In this document: positions 6,534 through 12,935 of the stretch, in pieces | How positions within the stretch are numbered: position 1 is the stretch's first letter | Layout of the letters: each line of letters begins with the position of its first letter | Assembly: GCA_023261605.1 (NCBI GenBank) | Contig: JAHFOP010000010.1 | Location: 4,152 to 27,603 of the forward strand | Source of the DNA: Candidatus Moraniibacteriota bacterium | Lineage (GTDB): Bacteria > Patescibacteriota > Minisyncoccia > Moranbacterales > UBA2206 | Length of the DNA: 23,452 bases | Reading direction: 5' to 3' | Made by a program: the position numbers and the translations under genes | Notes under the pieces: generated by a model | Told to the model about the DNA's origin: nothing | Databases searched by the model: none | The model's input: the letters and a program-made list of their open reading frames with translations, nothing else

Positions 6534-8113
6534 CTAACTCTCTCGCCGCAGCTGCGCCAACACTAAGCGTATTTTCTCATAGCTGATACTCTCCGGCAAC
6601 AATTCTTTTATGGGTTTGAGTCTTTGCGTTCTGAGGTTGGTAGCAACTTCTATGATTTGGTCTTGCTCCGCCGAAGAAACCAGTCTTTCAATGTCTACTT
6701 CTCCGCCAGCCACATACCAATCGATGAGATGCCCCAAAATGGTGCTCTCGCCAAGCGAGCGCATTTTGGCAATGGCCAATGGCGCATGACCTTGCTCAAA
6801 TAAGCGCACCGTTTCTTTCACTGTACTACCGATAAGTTGCCGCTTAACTTTTTGATGCAAAGTGTCTCCGACCGAAAATTCTTCCGTTTTCTTTTTCCAC
6901 TTCAAACACACATCACATCCGAGGCAATTATGTTTTTCTTTAGTATATTCCGGATCATCAAAATATTTGAGAATCATTTGTCGCCGACACTCGGCACTCT
7001 CGACATAGGTAGTCATCTTGTTCAGTTTTTGATATTTCACTTCCAAAATTTCTCCAGCTTCTTCCCAACTTTTCCCTTGCGCCATGATGAGTTTCCGATC
7101 GCCTCGCAAGAAAAAATTGTGCATGTTGGTATCCTTTTTACTGTGCAGTAAAATGCAATAGGCTTCCTCATTATCACGGCCAGCGCGGCCAGCTTCTTGA
7201 TAATAACCTTCGAGACTCCCAGGCATACCCGCATGAATAACAAAGCGCACATCAGCTTTGTCCACGCCCATGCCAAAAGCCACCGTCGCCGTGATAACCT
7301 TGAAGCGATTTTCCATGAAATCATCTTGAATTTTTCCACGCTTGGGCGCCGCCAGCCATTGCCTTCCAAAAAGTCTGCCAGCGTTTCTGTTTCTTTCCGC
7401 GTCAAAGCATATACAATTCCAGAGCCTTGAATGGATTTTATGATACGCAACACTTCCAAATAGCGCTCTTTGGGTTTCAAATTTTTTTGCACAAAAAATT
7501 TCAGGTTCGGTCGGTCGAACCCGCGCACGAAAACCACCGGATCATTGAGTCCAAGCCGTTCAATGATATCCAGCTTAACTTCCGGCGTGGCTGTGGCGGT
7601 GAAGGCCGCCACAATCGGACGGCGTTTGAGCGACTTGATGTGACGTTTAATGTTCAAGTAGTCCGGACGGAAATCATGCCCCCATTGCGAAACGCAATGC
7701 GCTTCGTCCACCGCCACAAAACTGATGTTGAGTTCGGAAAAAAGTTTGACAAAACTTGGCGCGGCCAAGCGTTCCGGCGCGATGTAGAGAATTTTGGTCC
7801 GACCACTTAGGAGTTCCACCACGCGCGTTTCAACTTCGGCCGGTGTAATGCTACTATTCAAAAAAGTGGCCGCAATGCCGCGGGCATTGAGCGCGTCTAC
7901 CTGGTCTTTCATAAGCGCGATGAGCGGAGAAATGATGACCGTGAGTCCCGGCAGTAACATGGCCGGCAATTGATAGCACAACGACTTTCCTCCGCCGGTC
8001 GGCATGAGTGCTACCGTGTCACGGCCAGCGATGATTGCTTCCACGATTTCCTTTTGCCCCGACCGAAATTCCTGAAAATTGAAATATTTTTGTAAATTTT
8101 TTTCTATATCCAT
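6534..8113 (-). pseudogene. recQ: RecQ-type ATP-dependent DNA helicase, split by an internal out-of-frame deletion
   Basis: RecQ unwinds DNA 3' to 5' in recombination repair. The 5' part (from the ATG at 8113) has motif I MPTGGGKSLCYQLPA, VDEAHCVSQWGHDFRPDY (DEAH and aromatic-rich loop) and AFTATATPEV. It goes off frame after LADFLEGNG. The 3' part, in another frame, resumes at KRGKIQDDFM and contains ATVAFGMGVDKADVRFVIH, QEAGRAGRD and the Cys-rich zinc site (CRRQMILKYF, CLGCDVC). The missing piece is about 8-10 codons including the conserved YHAG motif, near 7345-7365. So this is not just a single-base slip. The encoded first product would lack half of the helicase core. No HRDC domain follows the zinc and winged-helix region. 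An assembly error must be excluded. Confidence 0.85.
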
Positions 8114-8125
8114 TGCAATGATGAT

Positions 8126-8155
8126 ATTCTACCAGTGTGATGATATCACTGTCAA
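8126..8155 (-). promoter_or_regulatory. recQ promoter, start site close to the ATG
   Basis: A perfect TTGACA (8150-8155) lies 18 bp from TAGAAT (8126-8131), predicting a start about 6 nt before the recQ ATG. The spacer holds the inverted repeat GTGAT-ATC-ATCAC, a possible operator. A second candidate is an extended -10, TGGTATAAT, with its TATAAT at 8181-8186. Confidence 0.65.
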
Positions 8156-8163
8156 CACTCCCC

Positions 8164-8172
8164 TGTGGATAA
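8164..8172 (-). promoter_or_regulatory. Perfect DnaA-box sequence upstream of recQ
   Basis: TTATCCACA reads on the minus strand, 8 bp upstream of the recQ -35 and just downstream of the alternative -10 at 8181-8186. Only one box is present here, so it is a candidate regulatory site and not an origin. Confidence 0.5.
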
Positions 8173-8211
8173 CTCTCCGCATTATACCAGACAAACTGCT
8201 TTTGAAAAAAT

Positions 8212-8245
8212 AAAAAAGGCCTTTCGATGGTTTGAAAAGCCTTTT
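8212..8245 (-). terminator. Rho-independent terminator of the 60-aa membrane protein gene
   Basis: Stem AAAAGGC-TTTC (8214-8225) with GAAA-GCCTTTT (8234-8245), one mismatch, 8-nt loop, followed on the minus strand by six T (8212-8217). It isolates recQ from upstream minus transcription. Confidence 0.8.
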
Positions 8246-8293
8246 ACACTTTTTGCTTCGCATTGGAAGCAATAAGTTTTTTCTGCATGCATA

Positions 8294-8476
8294 TTATTTC
8301 TTTCTAGCCTCAAGGTATAGGTGAATTTTTTTCTCTAAGATCTGCAATCTATTTGTTTCATTGCCGTGTTGACCAAAACCAGTCGCAAAAGTAAGAATCA
8401 CCCACACAGCGACTACTATTGCAATCAACCTCAAAGCTTTCAGCTCATCTGTCTTCTCTTTCTTTTCTTCATACAT
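8294..8476 (-). CDS. Small membrane protein (60 aa)
   Basis: I chose the ATG at 8476 because GGAGGGGG stands 5-12 bases upstream; earlier in-frame starts lack this. A charged N-terminus (MYEEKKEKTDELKALR) is followed by one transmembrane segment (LIAIVVAVWVILTFATGFG) and a short, mostly basic helix (NRLQILEKKIHLYLEARKK). The layout is one membrane pass with a helical tail; no family is recognised. It has its own terminator (8212-8245), and an upstream TTGCAC/AATAGT pair at 17 bp could be its promoter, overlapping the palindrome GTGCAATGCAC (8531-8541). Confidence 0.65.
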   Translation of the reverse strand: MYEEKKEKTDELKALRLIAIVVAVWVILTFATGFGQHGNETNRLQILEKKIHLYLEARKK

Positions 8477-8610
8477 GAGTACCCCCTCCGAAAAAAATTT
8501 TAAAAAAACTATTCTCTTCATTTCTAGCGCGTGCAATGCACACCGACTAGTCTTACTACAAAAAAACCATATTTCTATTTCAATCTCCGATATATTTTCT
8601 CAAACCATCA

Positions 8611-8632
8611 AAAAAAGGCCGCATTGGCCTTT
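8611..8632 (-). terminator. Rho-independent terminator of the 40-aa peptide gene
   Basis: Perfect stem AAAGGCC/GGCCTTT (8614-8620 with 8626-8632), loop GCATT, followed on the minus strand by seven T (8610-8616). The stop codon of the peptide gene lies partly in the stem. Confidence 0.85.
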
Positions 8633-8753
8633 AGCTACATTCAATCATCATGACGCGTCGCACGCCTCCGACCGGCGGAAAGCATCCACCACCCGTCCCG
8701 GCGCCATGATTCGCACCTTCATTAATCAGTTTACTTGTTGTTTCTTTTTTCAT
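8631..8753 (-). CDS. Predicted 40-aa Gly-rich peptide
   Basis: An open frame from the ATG at 8753 encodes a 40-residue peptide: a lysine/polar start (MKKETTSKLINEGANHG), a glycine/proline-rich middle (AGTGGGCFPPVGG) and a basic-then-hydrophobic end with two Cys overall (positions 24 and 39; tail VRRVMMIECS). It sits between a plausible promoter on the minus strand (TTGATT, 18 bp, TACAAT, near 8780-8810) and a perfect hairpin terminator that overlaps its stop. The ribosome site is weak (AGAAAAG). No family is recognised. A leader/core layout as in modified peptides is possible, but no maturation enzyme is adjacent. It could also be a non-coding transcript. Confidence 0.45.
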   Translation of the reverse strand: MKKETTSKLINEGANHGAGTGGGCFPPVGGVRRVMMIECS

Positions 8754-8817
8754 AACTTTTCTGATTAAGCTTGATTGTATTGTAGCATACTTATATCAAG
8801 AGAATCAAACAAGCACC

Positions 8818-8849
8818 AAAAAACCCGACACGCTGAGCGCATCGGGTTT
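8818..8849 (-). terminator. Rho-independent terminator of the surface protein gene
   Basis: Stem AAACCCGA/TCGGGTTT (8821-8828 with 8842-8849) plus an inner CGCT/AGCG pair, followed on the minus strand by six T (8818-8823). It lies 12 bases after the stop at 8861. Confidence 0.92.
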
Positions 8850-8860
8850 GGTTAATGAAA

Positions 8861-11800
8861 CTAGTCTATTTTTGGCAGATCAGTTTTTTTCTTGCGTCGG
8901 CGATATTCAGCGCCCAAAAGAAAAGCTATGATGGCCGCCAATATCCACCACCAGAAACTGTGATGCGAACCGGTTTCATTGTTGGAGGTTGCCGCGCCTT
9001 CCACTTGCCCAATGCCACTATTTGGCTCTCCTTGGTCGGCAGTCACACCCTGCTTCTCCTGTGTCTGATTCTGATTTTCCGTCGTGGTAGCCCCAGCTAC
9101 AGCGCCAGCAGGAGTCGGAGCAGTACCCAAATCAGTCACTGTCACCTCTCCATTCCCCTTAATCGAAACGGAAACAGTTTTGGTGTCACTCTTATTCCCC
9201 GCCTCGTCCAAACTCACGAATTTGTAATAATATTTCTCACCAACTGCGACATCTTTGTCAGTCGTGCTTTCATCCTTGTTATCGTTCTTAGCCAAAAGCG
9301 ATCCGGAATTGACATGGAAATCTTTGCTCGTGCCTTTATAGATATACACCTTATAAATATCATCATTACTCGCATCCCAATTCAATTTGATTGCATTTTC
9401 ACCTGTGTCATAGTGCGCATCCAAACTTTTGACGGTCGGTGGATTCTGGGTGTCAACTTTGACATTCTTCACTCCGATTTCGCTATAGTTTCCAGCTAAG
9501 TCGAGCGAGCGATAGTAGAAGACATGTTGTCCATCCGAAATCTCCACCGGATTAGCATAGGTCGTCCAAATGCCCGTTTTTGAATCGAGCTGATATTCAA
9601 TCTTGTCGAGCTGAGTATTGTCACTGGCTGTCAAAGTGATGGTCGGATGAGAATTGTACCAACCGTTGTCGCCGTTCGGGCTCCCCGGCTTAATTGATAG
9701 ATTCACGGTCGGAATAGTTTTATCGAAAACGATGGTTAATGTATAGGTGTTCTCTTGATTGCCAGCATTATCCATTGCATGTGATTTAACTGTATAAGTA
9801 TCCTCGACTAATGCAGTGGCGAGTGCATAGCTCCAAGTGCTAGTTCCCGAAGCATCATTCAAAACTTCTGTTGCGCTATCTGTCCAAACTGCTCCGTCCC
9901 AATATTTGCTATCGCTAGAACGTTGGACAGAAACTTTCACCCCTGCCACTCCACTTAGATTGTCACTAGCTGTACCCATCACCGTTCCATTCCAATTATT
10001 GTAATAGACGATGCCATTGTCATCCCCGCCGGTTATTATACTTTCAGGTTTTGTCAGATCAATATTAGCGCCATTTGATGTTGCTGGCGTTGTACTGCAA
10101 TTACCAGCTTTGTCACACACATTCGGCGTAACACTGCAAGTTTGATTTGCTCCTTCAGTAGTTATGCCACACGTAACCGGCGTACCTGACACGATACCGT
10201 TCGCGTCAGAATAATTAAATGTTGAAATCTGCGAAGAATTGTACCAACCAGAAAAAGTTGATTTGGAAGAAAGCGTTGGCGCAATATTATCAACTGTCAC
10301 TTTCCAAACTGAACTCCAAGCACTTTGATTTCCCGCGGCATCGATAGCTCGAACTTGCCAATACCAATTTCCGTCCGGTGCACCAGAAGAATGAATCATA
10401 TTGCTTGGCAACACTCCTGAATGCCACAGTTCCGAAGTCAAAACTCCATTTGACTGCGCTGGATTAAGGGACGACTGAAATTCATAAGTTATCGGCAAAT
10501 TATCCACCGAAACATCCCAATTAAAATCAAAATTATTTGTGGCAATCGACTTATTGTTTGGCGTTCCATTGATTGGCACGCTTGGCACCGTATTATCAAT
10601 ATTGATTTCCCAAGGCCCTCCCCAGTCCGAACAGTGGCCAAGATTGTCACACGCCCTAGCTCTCCAATAGTATCTTCCATCCGGCTCACCCGGATTCATA
10701 ATTTCCGATGAATTTAATGCCACAGAATTGTAGAGGAGCGAGGAAAAATTAGTATTCCTTGAAGATTGATAATAATAGACGACGGACGAACCACTAATAG
10801 ATTCGACATCGCTCCAATCTGATTTATTGGAATCTGCTGTATGACGATAGACCCCACTTATCGGCGCAATGAGCGTCGGTGCAGCAAGCTTATAATCAAA
10901 ATCCAAGGCGACATAATCATGCTGAGTCTTTATACCAGATAGTGAAAAGAAGGATCTTCCAACGGCTTGAAATCTAATCTTGAGATTATTTATTTTGTCC
11001 ACTGTATTGACATAAGTACTTGGGATAGTAATCGTGAAAGTTTTATCTTGATATGGACTATCTATTTTCACATCCGACGCTAGCACAGCCCAAGAGCTTC
11101 CGTTATTAATCAATAAACGCGCTTTGTAATTATTATCAAGAATAGCTAGAGCATCTCTTTGATATTCGAATTTAAGTTTCACGTCACCATTTACAATTGC
11201 TCCTGTTGGCAAGCTAGGGGCGAAACGAAATTCGATATATCGTCCATCACTATAATTAGAAGTCGTCCAAGCACCATCTGACTCCATTCGATTATCATCA
11301 CTTGCTTTTAGTTTATCGTTTTCTGAGGCATTTACTGTCATAACTGATCCGTCGCTAGCATCTATCGTTTGGGTCACCACGAAAATCGTAAAGTGATTGA
11401 TGTCAGTCGCTTTAACCTTGTCATTTTTCACATCTGCCTCCACAGTTGACATTGTTTCCGCTTTATCCAGTTGTGATTTTTCTTCGGCATATTTAATTTG
11501 CACATCCCCACTCCCTGAATTTGGTAGGGTTAAATCATATTTGAAAGTTCCATCCTTCATATCAGACGTAATATCATACGCTTTATTGGATAGCGCGCCC
11601 AGTTCTGCAACTTGCTCATCAGTCAATGTTATTTCTTCAATCGTTAAATTTCCGGCTTTTCCGGGTAATTTAGTGAAGGTGACTGTCACATCTTCATTTT
11701 GCGGGGCAACATAAGGCTCCCCTAGCTCAATGGGGGTGATTGTGGCTTTTTTTCCATCAACCTCCCACTTTGCTTTCTCAATTGTTGGAGTTTGCACTTC

Positions 11801-12112
11801 CACTACCTTGGAGGCTTCCTCTGTTTTCGGAGTTTCCGGAGCTTCCTCTTTTGTTTCAGTTGACACTGCATTTCCGATCGACTCAGTGACTGCCGGCACC
11901 ACTTCTTCCTTGGGTGTTTCAGTCTTAACTTCAGAAGTAGCAGCGGATGCTTCAACTGTTGCCACAGTTACATCCCCTTCCGCCGCCATCGCCGGATTGG
12001 CCAAAACTAGATTCAACGAGCACATCTGCAAAACGAAAATTGGGATCATGAAACTGGCAAAAATTTTCTTGGCGGTTTCCAAATTACGTTTTTTAAAGAT
12101 TTTTCCGATCAT
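8861..12112 (-). CDS. Large secreted, C-terminally anchored surface protein with Ig/Fn3-like repeats
   Basis: A 1083-aa protein with a long signal peptide (positive KIFKKRN start, hydrophobic core, likely cut after ANPAMA near residue 43). A Thr/Glu/Pro/Val-rich low-complexity stretch follows to about 110. The body is a series of beta-sandwich-like domains: linkers DNTVPSVP, DNIAPTLS, DLTKPESI, DKTIPTVN and DTQNPPTV recur before modules ending in phrases like DNAGNQ, DLAGNYS or DEAGNKS. These are typical of bacterial Ig-like or fibronectin-III repeats. A Gln/Asn/Gly-rich linker leads to the end: HHSFWWW, a transmembrane helix, then RRRKKK, a sorting-type anchor without LPXTG. It probably acts in cell-surface contact. 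No Shine-Dalgarno sequence precedes the ATG; a 10-bp tandem repeat does. Confidence 0.88.
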   Translation of the reverse strand: MIGKIFKKRNLETAKKIFASFMIPIFVLQMCSLNLVLANPAMAAEGDVTVATVEASAATSEVKTETPKEEVVPAVTESIGNAVSTETKEEAPETPKTEEASKVVEVQTPTIEKAKWEVDGKKATITPIELGEPYVAPQNEDVTVTFTKLPGKAGNLTIEEITLTDEQVAELGALSNKAYDITSDMKDGTFKYDLTLPNSGSGDVQIKYAEEKSQLDKAETMSTVEADVKNDKVKATDINHFTIFVVTQTIDASDGSVMTVNASENDKLKASDDNRMESDGAWTTSNYSDGRYIEFRFAPSLPTGAIVNGDVKLKFEYQRDALAILDNNYKARLLINNGSSWAVLASDVKIDSPYQDKTFTITIPSTYVNTVDKINNLKIRFQAVGRSFFSLSGIKTQHDYVALDFDYKLAAPTLIAPISGVYRHTADSNKSDWSDVESISGSSVVYYYQSSRNTNFSSLLYNSVALNSSEIMNPGEPDGRYYWRARACDNLGHCSDWGGPWEINIDNTVPSVPINGTPNNKSIATNNFDFNWDVSVDNLPITYEFQSSLNPAQSNGVLTSELWHSGVLPSNMIHSSGAPDGNWYWQVRAIDAAGNQSAWSSVWKVTVDNIAPTLSSKSTFSGWYNSSQISTFNYSDANGIVSGTPVTCGITTEGANQTCSVTPNVCDKAGNCSTTPATSNGANIDLTKPESIITGGDDNGIVYYNNWNGTVMGTASDNLSGVAGVKVSVQRSSDSKYWDGAVWTDSATEVLNDASGTSTWSYALATALVEDTYTVKSHAMDNAGNQENTYTLTIVFDKTIPTVNLSIKPGSPNGDNGWYNSHPTITLTASDNTQLDKIEYQLDSKTGIWTTYANPVEISDGQHVFYYRSLDLAGNYSEIGVKNVKVDTQNPPTVKSLDAHYDTGENAIKLNWDASNDDIYKVYIYKGTSKDFHVNSGSLLAKNDNKDESTTDKDVAVGEKYYYKFVSLDEAGNKSDTKTVSVSIKGNGEVTVTDLGTAPTPAGAVAGATTTENQNQTQEKQGVTADQGEPNSGIGQVEGAATSNNETGSHHSFWWWILAAIIAFLLGAEYRRRKKKTDLPKID

Positions 12113-12119
12113 ACTTTTT

Positions 12120-12160
12120 AGTATTTAGTAGTATTTAGTAGTATTTAGTATTATTTAGAT
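12120..12160. repeat. 10-bp tandem repeat upstream of the surface protein gene
   Basis: GTATTTAGTA occurs three times without change (12121-12150), with a degraded fourth copy (TTATTTAGAT, 12151-12160). On the coding strand the unit reads TACTAAATAC. The array begins only 8 bases upstream of the surface protein ATG (12112), where promoter or leader sequence should be. Confidence 0.9.
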
Positions 12161-12165
12161 ATATT

Positions 12166-12330
12166 TAAAAAATAAAAACCGACCCAAATCAAAAAACTTC
12201 TTTTTTGATCTAAGTCGGTTTTGCCATTCGACTCCCCGCGTGTTCGTGAGCAACCAATCATTCCGGATTTATTTGGAGTTTCTCACACGCGGATCACTGC
12301 CTCTTATTGTAATATTTGATTGTATACCTT
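12166..12330 (-). ncRNA. Putative structured RNA with an H-type pseudoknot
   Basis: Between a good minus-strand promoter and a strong terminator lies about 165 nt without a convincing gene. The main helix pairs CCGCGTG+TGAG (12236-12250, with a TTCG bulge) with CTCA+CACGCGG (12282-12292). ACTCC (12231-12235), just outside the helix, is complementary to GGAGT (12275-12279) in its loop, which would close a pseudoknot. The RNA could be a stand-alone small RNA, or the leader (attenuator or riboswitch) of the surface protein gene whose ATG lies 54 bases past the terminator. I could not match it to a known riboswitch class. Confidence 0.45.
12167..12222 (-). terminator. Strong hairpin terminator after the structured RNA
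   Basis: Two stacked perfect 9-bp stems: AAAACCGAC/GTCGGTTTT (12175-12183 with 12214-12222) and ATCAAAAAA/TTTTTTGAT (12188-12196 with 12201-12209), loop CTTC. On the minus strand a T-rich tract follows (12167-12178). It separates the RNA from the surface protein gene. Confidence 0.85.
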
Positions 12331-12336
12331 AATTAG

Positions 12337-12365
12337 ACTATACCACCTACATAAAATAAAGTAAA
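12337..12365 (-). promoter_or_regulatory. Promoter of the structured RNA
   Basis: On the minus strand TTTACT (12360-12365) and TATAGT (12337-12342) are 17 bp apart, with an extended -10 TGG. The predicted start is near 12330. Confidence 0.65.
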
Positions 12366-12371
12366 TATTGT

Positions 12372-12380
12372 TTATCCACA
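12372..12380 (+). promoter_or_regulatory. Perfect DnaA-box sequence
   Basis: TTATCCACA on the plus strand, 6 bp upstream of the -35 of the minus promoter (12337-12365) and 35 bp upstream of the thrS T-box promoter. It is the second perfect box in the window; both are intergenic and next to a promoter. Confidence 0.5.
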
Positions 12381-12415
12381 GCCACCTCAGGACATCGGGA
12401 CGGCGACAATCCCAT

Positions 12416-12444
12416 TTGACCGTTCCTATCATTTTTTGTATACT
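12416..12444 (+). promoter_or_regulatory. Promoter of the thrS T-box leader
   Basis: TTGACC (12416-12421) and TATACT (12439-12444) are exactly 17 bp apart. The start should lie near 12451. Confidence 0.8.
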
Positions 12445-12450
12445 TGAACC

Positions 12451-12670
12451 ATGCTTAGTCGAAGCGTTGACGCGGCCACCAACCGCCGAGCTTCTGTAGG
12501 ACCTGACACATCTGGTCAAAAAAGTGTCCCGTCAGTCGTGACTGACAGGAAATTTGGGTGGAACCGCGGGAATCAAATTTTTTGCAAAAAAATAGCCCCG
12601 TCCCAGAAATCTTCATTATACTTTTTGCAATTTTGCAATAGTATTAAAAGATTTTTGAGACGGGGTTTTT
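12451..12670 (+). promoter_or_regulatory. T-box riboswitch controlling thrS
   Basis: The leader contains the T-box core TGGGTGGAACCGCG. The antiterminator can be drawn fully: TTTGGG (12553-12558) with CCCAGA (12602-12607), the seven-base bulge TGGAACC (12559-12565), and GCGGG (12566-12570) with CCCGT (12597-12601). The competing terminator pairs CCCCGTC (12596-12602) with GACGGGG (12659-12665), then five T. A hairpin like Stem III (GTCAGT/ACTGAC, 12531-12546) precedes the core. Stem I looks very short: GAAGC (12461-12465) with GCTTC (12490-12494), with ACC threonine codons in its loop at 12478-12484. Uncharged tRNA-Thr should favour read-through into thrS. The T-box call is firm; the specifier is a best guess. 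Confidence 0.88.
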
Positions 12671-12694
12671 GTTTATTCTCTTTCGAGAATAAAC
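12671..12694. other. Perfect 10-bp hairpin after the T-box terminator
   Basis: GTTTATTCTC (12671-12680) pairs with GAGAATAAAC (12685-12694). Read on the minus strand the loop is GAAA, a stable GNRA tetraloop, and the hairpin contains the stop codon of the small antisense gene. It may protect that mRNA's 3' end or shape the thrS leader. Confidence 0.6.
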
Positions 12695-12861
12695 CTAAGT
12701 CTTTCCTCGGTGAGAGAAAGGCCGCATACCGTACAACTTCCTGTTGGCTCAATCCGCATATCGATGCCATGGTCTCCGGTAATCAGCTTTATCGGAATTG
12801 TTCCCGAACAGTCCTGTTTGACACAAGAGATGAAAGGCTTCTTTTTCGCTTCTTCTGCCAT
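12673..12861 (-). CDS. Small zinc-ribbon-like protein (62 aa), antisense to the thrS leader
   Basis: The ATG at 12861 has AGGAGG 6 bases upstream. The protein has two Cys pairs, SCVKQDCSG (C-x4-C) and SCTVCGLSL (C-x2-C), about 30 residues apart, as in small zinc ribbons, and a helical charged end (TEERLRFILERE). It has its own promoter (12907-12935) inside the start of thrS. Its 3' terminator is the reverse face of the T-box terminator hairpin (the GACGGGG stem, then seven T on the minus strand, 12586-12592). No family recognised; possibly a nucleic-acid or protein-binding adaptor. Placement between the T-box and thrS on the opposite strand is unusual. Confidence 0.68.
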   Translation of the reverse strand: MAEEAKKKPFISCVKQDCSGTIPIKLITGDHGIDMRIEPTGSCTVCGLSLTEERLRFILERE

Positions 12862-12906
12862 GCTATCCTCCTTGATTGAAATAATAATAACAACTGCTTA
12901 ATTAAA

Positions 12907-12935
12907 TATTTATCATTAAAACAACAATATGTCAA
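12907..12935 (-). promoter_or_regulatory. Promoter of the small zinc-ribbon gene
   Basis: On the minus strand a perfect TTGACA (12930-12935, inside the first codons of thrS) is 17 bp from TAAATA (12907-12912). The start would be near 12900, about 40 nt before the ATG. Confidence 0.6.

Noticed and set aside
12225..12305. A tRNA in the structured region before the surface gene, suggested by AGTCGAAT
   Set aside because: No seven-bp acceptor stem with D, anticodon and T arms can be drawn on either strand; the pseudoknot fits better.
8164..12380. A replication origin based on DnaA boxes
   Set aside because: Each site is a single box 4 kb apart, without dnaA/dnaN, an AT-rich unwinding element or box clusters.
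12304..12519. A 71-codon minus-strand frame over the T-box and promoter region
   Set aside because: It is explained by the T-box leader on the other strand and by promoter elements, with no start signal of its own.
12451..12879. A 142-codon plus-strand frame starting near the T-box promoter
   Set aside because: It runs through the T-box core, the terminator hairpin and the antisense gene, has no ribosome site and no protein-like composition.
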